Assembly: GCF_051020975.1 (NCBI RefSeq)
Contig: NC_135042.1
Coordinates: 6,347,888-6,411,887 of the forward strand
Origin: Osmia lignaria lignaria
Lineage: Eukaryota; Arthropoda; Insecta; Hymenoptera; Megachilidae
Length of the DNA: 64,000 bases
Direction: 5' to 3'
The notes beneath the pieces are model-generated. The model did no database searches. It was not told the origin of the DNA and worked only from the letters and a program-made list of their open reading frames with translations. Positions 11,904 through 26,490 of the stretch are shown one piece after another (the first letter of the stretch is position 1; every line of letters starts with the position of its first letter). A program made the position numbers and the translations under genes.

Positions 11904-14900
11904 TAAACAAAAACAAACAAAAAACAAAAAAAAAAACATTGAAATACGTAAATAAAAAAAAATAAAAAAATATAATTTGACTATCGATCTTCAGTTAGGA
12001 CCAACGTCGTTCCCTGCCCGTTTCCTATCCATGAGGTAAAATTGTGCCACATGAAGTATGACGTTTTCAACCCTTTCATCGCGACCCCTCGAAACTGGTG
12101 GCTGGCAGGTTCGATTATTTAACCGGCTAGACGTGTACGGTGGATGACTTTTCGGCGGTTAGCTCGCTTTTACGGGCAAAGGCCACGCCAGAAATGGGAA
12201 CGTAGAACGCAAAGGGAGGCCGTGTGTTCCGCTTTGATCTCGAATGGAAAAGCCTCCGCGTAAAGGGAGACGCGCAAAAAGCTCGTCGCTACTTAATATG
12301 TGGCTCGACAGGATGATTGTAGCTCGAGAAAACGTGTATTAACGGTATTGCCTGGTAACCAAACGTCGATGATGTTTGAAGGATATCGCGTTCCACGATT
12401 CCGGAACGTTTCCGCTGAACGTCACCGATCTTCAAAGGAACGCCGGGCTCGAGATATTATAAGAAAATATTTGTCCACGCCTAGGCGAAGGGGAAACGTT
12501 GCGAAGAACCTACGAACCCAGCCAATTACTAGATCGCTGGTGAAGTAATGGGGGTCTTCGTGGAATGAAGCAGAGAATGCGACAGGGGTGGAACGATCGA
12601 TCCCGACCTTCTTATTGCGATTGCTGTTGTTTTTCCAGGAAAAAATCAATTTCTACCATTAATCGTGATTCGGAATGTTCGACATAGTCTGCGAAATTTT
12701 AAGTATTTGTGGTAAGAATTAATTCTAGCGGAAAATTATTTCCTAACTGTCCTCGGGTTGATGGAACTTAGTACAGCACGTTGTAAGATCAATTAAAAGC
12801 ATTATCGAAACATCATCTCCGATCTTTCTTCGAATAAACACGAACCCTTCTTGTTCCCGCCTATCTCGAGGGAAACGTCTCGTCTAGCTAAATATCCCGA
12901 CGACGAAATTTTCCGTAATTAGAGGGAAAACGGCCTCTTTGATCTCCCCTTGAAGGAGAAGCACCGCGAACGAGCAAAGAGATTGCCTCCGTGGCGATCG
13001 ATCGAAATAATTGCACGCCCGAAATTTCCATAACGCGATGGAGTAGCTGGTTGTTGGTTTTCCTGTCGGCTGGCAATTTCCAGATAGAAACGGATATTCA
13101 CAAAAGAAAGAAGCTTTGCTCGTATCGCGACACCTGAATGCAATCTCAATACAATTACCTCTGAAAGATAAGTCCACGGAACTTGAAATAAAAAATTTGA
13201 TTGCAATATCATGAAGATTATTTACCATTGTCTATCATAAGATGATATTGACCGTGCAATCTACTCAAGGTAACAATCGACAAAGTTTCATTTAATCTTA
13301 TCACGAACGAAACTGTATCGCAGAATATTAACAGCAATATTCGACCATGAAAATACCGTTCCTCTTTTTCCTCGAACCCTCGTTCAAAAGTTCCAAAAGT
13401 TCTGGCTAATTCTGACCGGTCGACCAATAGATTTCACAAAGTTCCACTTTGCATCCCGTACCGATCTCCAGGCGAGTAATTAAAGAAAAAGAGGGTGGGC
13501 GTTCGATTTCGATGTCGCGTGGCCGATGTTGCGACGAGGAAAAGAAAAAAGGAAAAAGAAGTAAACTTTTAATTTATTTAAAACCCTGGGCAAGTTCGAA
13601 GCAAACGGGAAAGATGCTCCCCTCTCTCCCTTCGCGCATCTTTTAATGAATTCTTATTCGATCCTGGAATTAAAGAGGTCGCGAATGGATGCGGAGCGGC
13701 GCGAGGGTGCGCCCAGGGGATGAAAATCCAAGGGGCGGCGAAGATCATGAAAAACTCCCTTGCAAGCTTAAACCCGTGGCTACGACGTTCTGGGGTTGCT
13801 GAAGTGAGGCTGAGAGAATGGCGTGTATCAGAAGTTACGTTTATCAGGTGAAACGCGTCGTTTTCGAGGCTGTATAGTTCACCCTTGTACAACTTCCTTC
13901 GCCACCCTCGCCGTCTCTGTTTTTCTCCTACACCCTTCTTTACGATTATTCCCGCCGATCGATCGCGATACCCCCGTAAAGCCCGTGGAAAGCGGCCACC
14001 TCTTGGGTTTCAGCGTGGATTAACTTTCGGAAACGGAAGCCTTCCTCGCAGGAACAGCGGTCACGCGACAAGGGCTTGTAACGACCAGATGGAGAACGTA
14101 CAAAGGCATTGATCAGCTACGAGTTATACGCTTTATTTAATCGAATTTCCTATATATTTTGTTAACTAATTCCTACGTTAAGTACGACAGGAAACGATAC
14201 GAATTTCCTGCCGCAAAGGAGACCCCGGAACGAAAGATTAAACGACTCGACTAACGAAGAGTAAGCAGCGAAGAAGGAACTTGTATACATACTAAACGAA
14301 GCTTTTAACAACGTTTATAAATAAATTTGAAAGTTCTCGGCTGAAGCATCTCAAAAATTAAGCACTCAATTTATAACTCCATTATCCGCCGCGTTACCCA
14401 ACCCCGCTCTGCTATCACGAATCATAAACTTTGCGAACGCGATATTAAGCATTCAATTACTACCCTCCGACACTCGTGCTTCGACGAAGGTCACAATTTA
14501 AAGAAAAAAAGCGAATCAAGCTCGACGAGGCAGGTTGATGGTAGTTTGCGATCGGCTCGTGGAATAGGTCAATTAAGGTCAACGATTACCGAGGGAAGAA
14601 ACCGAAGGAGAAGATGTCGAAGATCGCGTTCGTGATCGGGGATGGTTTTATGGCGTATTCAAAGCGGAAAACGGGACTGCTTTAATGACCGAGTTACGTT
14701 TTAACAGCAGAGATTGCCGCGAGAAAAGTCGTCAGCTCGACGATGTGACCGGAAACTCGAGTGACTTCAAAGATGGAGTTTCACATTTCCACAAATGTTG
14801 GAGCTTCACGTTTCCGGGAATAAGAAACTCAGATAACATCCAATTGTTTAACCTAGAAATTTTATAAGTTGAAACATTTGAAGAAAGGAAAATGTATCAA

Positions 14901-15038
14901 CGTTCATTTGCAATTCACAGTTTCTCGCTCAGACTGACCCACATACCTGCCATAAATTCGCCAGACCGTATGAAAAAAAGATACACGAAGATTCCACCCC
15001 AATCTCGTCAATCCGTCGTTTCGAATTCACCCCGCTCC

Positions 15039-15063
15039 AAAAAAAAAAAAAAAAAAAAAAAAA
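15039..15063. repeat. Poly(A) tract, 25 bp
   Basis: An uninterrupted run of 25 A followed by A-rich sequence with scattered G. It could be a simple repeat or the decayed tail of a retroposed sequence oriented plus. No coding remnant or target-site duplication was seen upstream, so a simple repeat is preferred. Confidence 0.9.
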
Positions 15064-15442
15064 GAAAAAAGAAAAGCACAGAGAGAGCCCAAGATCCAAC
15101 GACAGCATCCCCTTTTCCAACCCTCGCTTTCAGCCGCCAAGCAACGCGACAAGAGCTCAAAGATCGCACCTTGGATTTTCACCGCCATTTTCCGTCGCAA
15201 GCCAAAGGTTTTCCTCCCGCGAGTTCTGGCCATGTTCCAAAATGCCGATGAGTTGTTCAAGTGAGTTACGTTTATGATAATGAGAGGCTGGTTTCCGTAG
15301 CTGGTCCTGGCTTGAAACGCATCCCCGGGACGCACGAAAGGGGTTGTCCGGCTATCGGTCGCGATTCACCCCTTTATGGGATTAAGGGCTGCCAGCGATG
15401 CTTGCGTTTTACGAGGCAGGGATAAAGGTTGGAGGTACGCCA

Positions 15443-15474
15443 GGGTAAGTAATTACCCGGTGGGCAGACTGCCC
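15443..15474. other. Two adjacent small hairpins
   Basis: GGGTAA-gtaa-TTACCC (15443-15458) is followed after 3 nt by GGGCA-gac-TGCCC (15462-15474). Both stems are perfect, with 6 bp/4-nt loop and 5 bp/3-nt loop. It could be a structured RNA segment or a protein-binding site; no known RNA family was recognised. Confidence 0.45.
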
Positions 15475-18400
15475 TGATAATGCGGTCAACAGAGCTGCAG
15501 TCCAATTTCTACTTTCCTATTCTTTTTATGTTATGCATAACGCTATAATAACGTTTTCAAGAATCGCATGCAGCAATTAAGCAAGAGGAATGGCGAACGA
15601 TCGAGCGAAATTCGTGTTTGCGGAAGGGTGAAATAGGAATGAGCTCTGGCAGGGGCCAATTAACCGTCTGCGTCCCGCTCGACGAAGACGCGACTCTTAG
15701 GTAAACGCAAATAAGTGAGTGGAGAATTACCGAAGGTTCGTCTCGAGTCCCAAACGAAGACGGTTGACGAGTAGAGGATCCCGCGATGACAGGAGCAAGA
15801 CGGAGGTAAAAAGAGATGGCAGAGAAGCGGGGGTGGGCGAGAAACTGTAGAGAAAGCTGGCGAGCCGGTACCGCTGGGTTTACATTTAATTAATTAGACG
15901 GCTGGCAAGCACGGTTGAAAGGAAAAACGAGGAAGGATCGAGCTGACAGTGAAACGCGTTTAAATGCGCTTCTTTCATCTCCGCTCGCGGAGAGCTGACC
16001 GCTGCTGGGTGAAACGTTCGCGTGAAAGAAGACGCGCTTGTATGCGCTTCGTGCCGTGCAACGAGTAATGAAAGTTGGTAATTTTCGTGGTTCAGTTGGC
16101 AACGTTGGCCAACGTGTCTTTGACGCGGGACCTACGTCTGGCTTCCTGCCTCCGAGAGAACCGTAATTCCCTCAGCGTTTCTGTCCGGCTTTTTCGAGGA
16201 TTCGTTTGTGTTCACGTTGAAACGAGACACGCCGCACCGCTCGAATAATTATCCTGGGATTACGGCTGCTGGATTGTCCTTCAGCCTCTTCGCTCGGAAC
16301 TGTTGTTAACTCTGCAAGCGGATGAAGGAAAAGTGCTCTCCTTCGACTTTGTCGCAGGAATACTTTGAATCCGTCAACTCCGCACGAGCAGAGTTAACGA
16401 TTCGTTATTTTTTCACAAGAGTTGTCTAACGATTCCTTAGCAAATTTCAGAAGGAAATTAATCGTCAACTAAACGTTACGAGAGTGTTAAAATTTTAAAC
16501 GGTGCACAAGATTTAACAGTCTCTCTGCAAGAAGTTCTCGGCCGTTCATTTCTCCGCGGCATTTATTGCGGAACTTGCTCCGCTCCTTGGGAAATTCGCA
16601 TTAGGAACTGAAGTCTTGCTACTCTCTGGATTTCCGTTTACCCTGGATCGTTAAGAAGTTTCCCAGCAGGATCTGCGGCTACGGAAACCGATGAGATCGG
16701 TCTGTCGTTATTTTCCCCGGTGACTCGTCCGTCCCTAATGGATCTAGCATGGCAAGGGTCAGCCACGGCCGCGGCCGCGGTCTAAACGTTTTGTCTTCCC
16801 GTTCGTTCCTCGTCCTCTCCGCTCTGTGACGTCGCCAGACATGCACCACCGTGAGATAACGATTTCGCGGTGAATCGAACCCCGTCGCAAATAGCCCGGG
16901 GATCGAAGGTAAATCACTTGGAATTATTAGGGATTACTCGCGGACGAGTACGCTTTTGACCCTTCGCTACGCGCCGGGGAAATCACTTATTTCGGTCCAA
17001 GTTACGATTCCAGTGATTAATTAGGAGAGGAGGGAAAGGAAAGCGTGCCTGCTGGTTTCTGTCACAAATTTGTCAGCCGAGTCTCGTTTAATGGAATACC
17101 ATGGTAACACTGATGCTATTAATCTCACCTTCTAAACGCTACGAAGCATGAAGAATTATTGGGTCATCGTAAAAATAATAATTATTGATTATCCTCGTTT
17201 TATCGGTCGAAGCGTGAGGGGGTGTCAAGTAGATCCAGACATCACGGGTCAGACATCGTTTGGAGGTAAAAGGAAGCGGATGTTAGACGAAGTACAGAAA
17301 ACGAACAGTTCGTTCGATCATTATTTTCCCTCTTGTCAGCGTCTCTAATGGTCCTCGCCGAGACGGTGCAGGGGAGACTGCAAGAAATAAAGGTCATCAG
17401 AGCCCTCGTCCATCCAAAAACGTTTCGTCTTACCAGCGTTTTTCTGCGACATCCTCCTCGACGAATTTCACCTTCCATCCGAACACATTCAAACTCTCCG
17501 GAGAGACGTTGGCTTTTCATTTTGGACGCTTCCCCGAGGCGAGATCATACGTCGATGGATGTCATCGATAAGGATTTTCCGAGGCTCGACGGGGTCCGGG
17601 ATGCTCGCGACGACGCCTGATTCTCTATCTTTCAAACGCGTCTCACAACGAGCGTCGGGATGCAATTACTTAAAGCAACGAACGAGCCGCCCTTTTCCGT
17701 CGATGAAAAACGCGCGTTCCCTGGTGGTTGCACCCGCTTAAATCCCATCCATTTGTCAGCTCGCCCTTGGCTACCGGACCGACGTTTTTTTGCTTCTGCA
17801 TCCCTGACAACGGGGAACGAGCTAGGTCGGCGACCCTTTCTCTTCAAGCATTCAGGCATCGCCAACCTTTTCTCGAGATCGTCGAAGACGTTCGACGATG
17901 CTCCGCTCGAGATTTTCTCCTCTGGTCTAGAAATGAAAGGGATAAATCACCCGAAGAACTTGGATGGCTTGATGCTCTCTGCCTTTTGCCAGCTTTCACG
18001 GAAACGCGACTGAAGAAATAGAGAAATGAATTTTACAAAGAGACAAATTTTAGTCGTTTAAGTTTCTATTATTTAAAAATCCTTTGTTTCTTTCCCTGAC
18101 GTCTTCCATGTTTCTGATTTTCGAAGCAAAATTCAACGGTCGCGATGTTCAATTGGTTCTTTCAATTCCAGCCGGATCCTCCCCGGTGGAAAGCGACGAG
18201 AACGTGATTTCACTGCGAAATCCCTCTCGTCCTCGTTTCTGCGAGCGTAGCACGAGGGACGAATCGCTCGACTGACCCTTCTCGTTCGGTCTCGTGCACA
18301 TTGCGCCCGCAGATCTGCGTTTCGTCGCAGTTAAAGGGGGCCAAAACGAAGGAACGAGGCGTCCTCTTTCCTCCCCTCATCGATCCACCGAGCGACCCTC

Positions 18401-21400
18401 GACGAAAGGGAGGCAAATTGGGTTATCCTGGCAGAAATGTCATCGTAGCAGCCGCCTTTCCAACGACCAACACCACTCGCTCGATGGACGGGGCCCTTGG
18501 TGCCGTCGCGGGTCAAAGGTAACCCCTGGTCAATTATTGTAATATGTTCGTTGGAGGGTCGAACGGAAAGGGGGAACGCCTCGGGCCATTCTATCTTGAT
18601 AGCGTTAATTTGCGAAGAAATTTTAGTTTTACTTCGAACGAGGCTGACGTTGACTGGCCTCGTTAACCCTCTTAATTATTTATGCGATGCTACTGTTATT
18701 TCCAAGGGAAATATATGCGAATCGTGAAGGAGTTCGCGTTTCTTCGTGAGACATAGCGGCGCCAAACGCAAGCTTAACGACGCCCCGTGCACCCACTGAC
18801 TTAAATCGACTTAAATAGAAAAAATCTCTCTACCCCGACAAGTTTCTCCTCGAAGACGGTGAACTTTGAGAAATAGTGGCCTTCTTTTGTACTCCGACGT
18901 TGGCCGAAACTGCAAAGGATTACGCGAACTCGGAAGAGTTGGCGGATAAATTTCGCGATCTCTGCCGGCTCGTTTTATTTACCGGTTGATTCGGTATTCC
19001 GTGGAAAAGTTTGCAGTTTGCTAAGCGATCGTCGATGAAATCGAAGAAACAGAAAAGTTTTCCCGCAGATTTCTCGCTGAACTCTCTAGACAGCTTTAAT
19101 TATCTTGCTGCTCAAAGATAGATATAGAGATGGGTCGAAAGTTTCCTCGATCGAGATCTTGCAATTCCATTCCACTTTTCGAAGAAACTTTTTTTTTCCC
19201 CCTCTCTCGTTAATCCTTTCTCCGAAAACTCGCTCTCCCTTTCTAGTCGAGTTTTCGATGGCTTATATTCTACTTCGGACTAGAGGAGAGGCGCATCCTC
19301 TATCCGTGTCCTATCGAAGCAAACGTCCTTTGTTACACGAGCTTTGATTCTTCTTTGTTTGCCAGTCAAGGTTCAGATAGCCTATTTTCGCCGGTGAAAC
19401 GGAGGACAATGGGAGCAAAGTTTCTCGTGTCTCTACAAGAAACTTCCCCTTCGTTAGTTCTTTCTTTGATTCAACTTTCTTTGCTAGCTGATTCCCCGGC
19501 AACGGTTCTTGCGCTACCCGGATGCACAAAATACGACGATAATCACCTTCGATTTATCGAACGGTGCTCGTAGGTGAAGGCTCCAGTGAAATTAATTAAG
19601 CATAACTGCGCGGGGGTAGAACAGAAAAATCCGAGTAATTTGAATAATTACAGTCAGAAGCGAATCGCAATTATCCAAACGTAATTCTCTCGAAATGAGA
19701 GTCCATAAGCATAATGCTTCGCGTGTTTTACGAACGAAATCAAGGGAAAATTGAACGGGAAAACAAACCGTGTCGGTGATTTTAACCGATGAAAGAATGG
19801 AGAGAGAATAAGGGAAGGGGAAATAGAGGGAAGTTTACAGGCACGCATCACTGGCATAATCGCGAAATTCGATTATCGGTTACCGGCTGGATCGCGGATC
19901 ATCGAGCTCAACAATTAGCAGCCGCGCTGGAGCTTTTAAATTTCCGGCTTTCGGGTGCACAGAGCCGGAAAAATATTTGGAGTACGAACGTCGGGGGCAC
20001 CGAAATTACGCGGCTCGCTCGAAATGAATTTACGATGGCTCTTAGCGAGCAATTTCTGCTCGAAACTTTCGTTGTTTCCCGACTGATTTGTGGCCGCGGG
20101 ACCCGACGCTGATTCGTCCAACGATTCTCCAGCCTCGTTGAAAATTAAAAAGTTTGTTCGATATTTTCTAATTTCTTTTTTTTTCGAACTAAACAAGACT
20201 CAACTTTGTTAACAATATCGCGAGTAAACTCGAACGCTTACATGCTTGATAATTCCTTGATAATTCTTCGAGTAACGAGACTGAAAACAAGCAAAAGGTG
20301 TTGCCGATCTTTTCATCGGGGACTGATTAAACCGATCGTCGGACCGTGTATCTCTATCCAGCGGAACGCGAGACCGGAAGCGAGAAATAACCACCGCCTG
20401 CTGGCCGCTAATTTTCGGCGGTGCTTTGGAATTTACGGTGGCGATAAATCGGGCAATTATCGCGATAACGCGTAGAGTACGCCGCGAGTAGAAGGGTCTG
20501 GCGCGAATTGCAACCGGGGAAAAAAGCCTCGGGTGAAAAGATAGCGGCGGGAAGAACAGACACGGTACACGGAAACAGACGGAGAAGAGTTAAAAGGGAG
20601 GAAAAATGGTGTAATCGTGGAAGATAAAAGGGACTGGAACATATTGGCGTTAATTATCGGGCAGTCGGTCAAGGGTTGCAATCGTTTAGATAATCATCTG
20701 TAAAAGGGGATATCGTAGATATTCCTCCTCTACAAATTTTCTTTTTTTTAAGAGATGCTCGTGGGAGGATCCGGTTGCCTTAGTTAGTGTACCGTATTTT
20801 AGAATTACAGCTGCAAAGATAGCCGACAAATATTTGCGGTCCTTTCAGGCCGGGACAAAGGTGACGACACGTCGTCGCATCGTGTAATTCTTGAATTTAT
20901 AGGGGATGACCAGAGGGAGAAGGAAAGGGTGTGGCGTGAACGATACGTTGTTGAAGTTTCTATGGTACACGTGTCAGGGTGGTCTTGAAATAGGGTTGTA
21001 GTGGGATCGAATCGACGTGTGTATATTACGGATTACGATACACCCTGCGTTAATATCGAAGATTCTGCATGATAAAATAAATAGGAAGGTCCTCAACCGT
21101 TTTGCAATATTCTGTTACTGAAATGTTTTCACGTACTATCGTGCTTCTCGGCGATTGTATTTTTCGATAAAATCAACTTGCAACAGAGGAGAAAAGCTGT
21201 CGCGACGTTACCGGAACGATAATCGATTTAACCGGTCGTCGAAAACGGAGAGGACACTTTGGAGTTTCCCGCGTGGCCCGAGGGAGGCTTGTTTTTCGCG
21301 GTAATTTGCTTTCATTGGCAAATTGCATTCGCTGCACGCCTAACAGCGAGCAATTCAACCATCCTCGACGCTCGAAGTGCAACCACAGAGAAAGGCGACA

Positions 21401-23820
21401 CTTAGACTTATTAGTAGGAAATAGTTTAATTACAATAACGAGGTACTTGATTCGAAATTGACTCATTTTGTCTAAAACATTCTTCGTTAACACCTAAAAC
21501 ACCCGTTGTATTATCTTCCAAAAACCCTCACTTCATTATATTAATTAAAACACAATTCAATCACAAAGTTCCCGTTTATAATCGTTTACCGTAATTTCGC
21601 AAACTGCTCTCGTGGAATTCGAATAAAAAGTGTATCACAGCAAACGATTTCGTTTGCACGCGTTTCATCAAAGACCGATTAATATCCGGTCTGGTTTTCA
21701 GCACGATTTTCATTAACTGCGAGAGATTTTACGAATCAACGATGGTATCATTAAAGGATTAAAGTGGAAACCATTCGGTTCGATGATTTCGACCAGAAAT
21801 TGCCTGGTACACCGACAACTAAATATACACACAAAGATCTCCTCTTCTTTCCACGTGTCCCCGTTTCGTTCCAATTTTGGTTAGATAGGAATTTCGTGGT
21901 CTCGAGCGTTTTGTTTCTTCTCTTTTTTTCGCGAAACACCGTCTAAAAACCGCTGGTGACGAGCACTGCACCAGACAAAGAATCGTATTTTTAACCGTTT
22001 CTCGTTGCTGAACCTTCGCAGGGTCCGTGCCGACCTACTCGACGAAATTTCCACGTTGCAACACGAGCTTTGGGAGCGTTAAAGAGAAATATGACTCGCT
22101 TTAGAAGCCTACTCACCAGGCTTCGTGCAATACATTCAGGAATGTGCATGAAGAAACATGGTGTATGTCTGCTGTTTCTGTCGTTTCTGTTTTGCCCAGG
22201 CAAAACGAAACGATGACTAACAGACAGGAACATTGCAGACAATTATATAACAATTAAAAATAATTTCCATTTCGCTCATTTGATATACAACAATTCTTTT
22301 TGTAATATCGTCAGTAAGGATCTCGAACGATTTCCTCCCTGCGCGTATAATTGCATAATTCATTTAATAAGTTCAAAATGAACTGCCGTATCAGCGGTGT
22401 TCATCACTTAACCGCCTAATTTCACGACGAAGGCGTGCATAAATTTCATCAGGGCGAGGGAGCTCGTAAAAAAAAGGCCCGCTGCAAAATATTTCGAATA
22501 TCCGGCCGTGTAACGAGACCCATAACGTAATCCTTTAATTAACGGCGCCGATATTCCAGGAATTCCAGGTCTCTCCCTCCGCGGAAGGTAGCGGAGTAAA
22601 TTCACCGCATAATCCCGGGACGGTACCCTCTTCTTGTCAGCCCGAAACGACGAACGCGGCTCGTAAGAATCGACGTGTCGTTCGAGGTATCCTGTAACGA
22701 GGATCTCTGGAAAGGATCTCGGGAAACGTGCTGGCAATATCTGGCGCGATATATCCGAACCATGACTGTCCTATCGTTGCGTGGATGCCCGTTATATTCG
22801 CCAGGTTGCAACGGGGTGAGACGAAGGTAATTGCCAAAGGGTCTGGACAGCCGGTCGCCTCTTCTCGTAATACCTCTATTTTTATTAACTTTCTCTCTGC
22901 CGTGAAGAAATAACTCATACGTCCGCTCGCCAGAAAGGGAAACGATAAACTTGGCGTCGAAAAGGAGAATCGTGAAAATTAGTTAATAAACAGTCTCCGT
23001 TTTCCAACGTTTACACGCTGTTCGAAGCGGTCTCGTAAACTGAGAAAAGCGGCCCCGGTATTGTTACAGGTAGCACGGCAGGGCAATATTTTAACCGAAT
23101 GTTTCATTTACAGGACACGTTAAAGCCTGCAGGTAGGTGGATCCCCTTTCGTTCATCGTTCGCTCGTATTTTCGTGGCGCCGGACAGAAAGAAAAGTCGA
23201 GGTTGGCTCGCGAAGCTGATACGCGGCGTAATAAGAGACGACGCCGTGACATAAAGCAACGAAATTAAACGAGAGAATTAGTTTTTATGAAAGAGCCTCG
23301 AGAGGCAAGCGTTATTACATGTTTACGACGCGTACCGTGGCCGATGCTTCTCTTCCACCTGGATATTTGATTTCACAGAGTCCTTGCGTCAGGGGAATAA
23401 AGAAAAGAGAAATTCACTGGGAAACTACCCCGACTGCTCGCGAATTAAGAAGGAAAGTTTCACCGGACGAGACTGTTTACCCGGTAATTAATATCCGTCG
23501 TTGGCCGGGTCTAATTAAAAGAGGAATTCCTTCGAAAATGACCAGGCGAGAAGAAAGAGAATTCCGATCCCGGCTTCGTAACGCGGTATTAATTAAAGGG
23601 AAACTTTTTTAATTCGACCAGAAGCGTGCGTATAAGTGGCCCTCCGACCACTCTCCACCCCCCCATGAATAATAAATAAAGCGTAGACCGAACTTTATCA
23701 TAAGCGTTACACACAGAACCACTGAATATTTACTCGTTCGTGGCGTTCGCCAGACATGGAAAAGTCCGACGGAAAATCGTGGAAAGGGTGGATTAGAGAA
23801 GGAAGAAGGGTGGAAAATCA

Positions 23821-23850
23821 TATATATATATATAGAGAGAGAGGGAGAGA
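23821..23850. repeat. Compound (TA)n(GA)n microsatellite
   Basis: Seven TA units run directly into GA units with one interruption (GAGGGA). A simple sequence repeat, likely polymorphic. Confidence 0.9.
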
Positions 23851-26330
23851 CAGCTACGGTAGTGATTTATTTTGAAAGAAACACAGGGGTTGTTTCGACC
23901 CTTCTCGAGGTGATCCTCGAGGAGAAGTGCGAGCGAAGAAGTCACTTCTACAGGTGTGGCCATTAATTCGGCAAAATTGTGGAAAGTCCGAGACAAATCA
24001 TGCGGGGGCGTGACTGTTTCACCCTCGCATTTGTCAGTTTCTTCTTGATGAGCAGAAGAACAGGCGACAACTGGCGTTCGGCTGTTTCGCCGTGTTAATT
24101 AATTCGTCTCGCTTACGCGTGAATTCGTCTTGTCGAGCTAGCGTTAGCGGCTCTGTCAATGAAAATTGAGTCTGAGGCAAGGGTTCAAAGAGTTAACTGG
24201 TAGCGCGACTGCACAACAACTAGTTGATATCAAATTCCGATCCAAGGAGTAGTGATTCGACCTTTTCACGACATTCCACTGATCATCCCCCTCGGCGAGG
24301 AGCTTTTATCGCAGACGTTAGCCCGATACAAGGGCTCGCATTCCGCGAAAGCTTTTCCAGTTACGTCACGATCCATTCTGAAAGCGGAAACAGAGGCTGG
24401 CATTCGGATTCGTCATCGTCCATGGTCATCGGGGGAATCTGCAAATTCTTTGGAACTCCTCGAGACCGTTCCATTTTCTACACCCCAACCAACCTTCTGA
24501 ATTAATCAGAGGCGAAAACGTCCCTGAAAAAGCTCACAGTTGGCTGGTAATGAAATTGTCCGGGCTTACAATGCCGACGAAAGATCCTGCTCATTGTCTC
24601 GGACCGGATTCATTAGGCGACGTTCGTAGGTAAAGGAACGTCCTTCGAAAACGAGCTGATAACTTCTTTTATTTTTGGAATATTCTCTGCGGATCTTTCG
24701 AGAGAAGAAAATTGTAACTCTACTCTTTGAGCAATTAGGAATACTAATTAGTTCAGTAATTTCATCACTGCATAAAAACTTCCTCTGATGTCTTCATTTT
24801 CACAGGACAAGTAAATCTTGCGCGTGAAAATAAATCTTGCAACGTTACAAAATCGATCAGTGTTTCTTCGGCGAGTCGACAAACGCTTTGGTGCTTCTGA
24901 AATTTTCAAGCCTCCTCCTCTGACGAATTCGTTACAAAAAAAAAAAATTAAATGAAAATTACAGAGAGGGATGGATAAGGGATTTCGTTGTCTTTCGAGG
25001 GATCCCCGGTTGCAACTTCTCGCGACGACGATGTCGGAGAGCGAAAAAGGAAGGGTGTATTAAAAAAGTAAAGATAGACGCATTGCATATTCATGGCACG
25101 GCGGCGTTACAATTAAAGATGCATCGAACGAAGGCGAAAGCTTAATTATCCGCGAGCCAAGGACCGAGGCTGTGGGGACGAGATTACTGTAATCTCTCGT
25201 CTTCGTTAAACGAGAAAACTTGCTGTTCGTTAGCGAGCCCCGTTTTTGAGTACCATCGAACCAAGAAGACGCTGCGTGCCGGTAACGACTCGCGTCGTTA
25301 ACGATCGGATTCAAATGGTGGCTCGCTCGGAAAAGGGATATAATGAACTCGAAACCCGATATATCGAAACAATACGCCTCATGGCGGAGTTTGACGAGGG
25401 TGCTGTCGAGAAAAGGGACCCGTCCGTACACCGCTTTCAACGGGATCGATGATAATCTTTGAGAATTAGGTCAGAATTTTCATATACACGATAAAGTCAT
25501 GACTTTAATTATTCCCCTAAATTGATCAAATATTCCTAATCCATTAGTCGTCTTTTAATTTTCAATTTCTTGAGCAGGCAAAGTTTGAAGAAAGAAGAGA
25601 TCCTTGACCATTTACGATAAATTTATCTGGTCGACAGAAATTGTACCTTAGCCTGTAATACGGCCACGATATGTGTGCGAAAGTTTTAATTAAGTTATTA
25701 AACTCCGCAGAGAAGTTTCACGGAGTTTTCCCGAGTAAGGGAAGTATTTAATAATCGTAAACCCACCCGCTCGACGCTATGTAATTAGTTTTAACATTTC
25801 CCTCCAAAAAATTTGCAACTTTTTCAATAAAAATTCCACCTATTGTCCTGCTAGAAAAAGAGAATTCCTGAAATTCGTTTGAAATTCGGTTTTTCGTCTC
25901 TTCAACATCGTAATGATTGTCACGATTGACTTTACGATCCAGAATGAATTTATTTCGAGTCGACTGAAGTTTGTCGAGTGCTTTCGTGAATTCGCGAAAG
26001 TAAAGAGCGCCGTGAAGCGGAAGAGAAACCATGAGATGGAGGAGGAATAGGGTGGCTCGTAAAACGAAATCAATTCCAGGGAGAGGAAGGTCTACGTTAG
26101 AGGCCGGATATGGGGGTAGTTACGAAATCGAGGAGCATCATTATTAATAAGTGGTTACGTGAAGATTTAAGTATAGTAGATTGTATAACGTTTATCGTAA
26201 GAACAGTTACACGAAAATTGTACAATAGATATGAGAATATGATTTCTTTTCATGGCGAAGTTTAATGGGGAGCATCGATACGCAATCAGTTTTCATTGTT
26301 GGATAATTCTTGTTTCAGACGATAACAATT

Positions 26331-26490
26331 AAATTTCTCATTTTAGATATTCCCAAACAATGAAATTTTCGTCTTAGATATTTCCAAAATAGAAATTTCA
26401 TTATTTAGGGGTATCTAAATTCCAAATTTTGCTTTTTCAGTTACCTGAATTACAAATTCTGATCTGGGGGGTACCTGATTTAGAAAAATA
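26331..26490. repeat. Degenerate A/T-rich tandem repeat
   Basis: Units of about 32-38 bp built around AAATTTC...TTAGATATTCCCAAA recur about four times with heavy divergence, the later units reading GGGGTATCTAAATTCCAAATT and similar. The boundaries are approximate. Confidence 0.4.

Larger units (their letters stand above)
11905..23820. other. Long stretch without a supported gene
   Basis: After the A-rich flank of the MITE I see no exon chain, RNA gene or transposase remnant. The open frames (up to 119 codons at 14892-15251) are chance-like, and that one owes part of its length to a poly(A) tract read as lysines. Recognisable elements are the poly(A) run at 15039-15063, adjacent hairpins at 15443-15474, and a GC-rich CCGCGG cluster near 16764-16780. 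Nothing else stands out. Confidence 0.5.

Noticed and set aside
11723..11965. 80-codon frame overlapping the MITE
   Set aside because: It reads through the terminal repeat and the poly(A)-rich flank and shows no transposase features.
16866..16890. TTCGA-containing segment resembling a tRNA T-loop on the minus strand
   Set aside because: The flanking stem does not pair, and no anticodon or D arm is found at the right distance.
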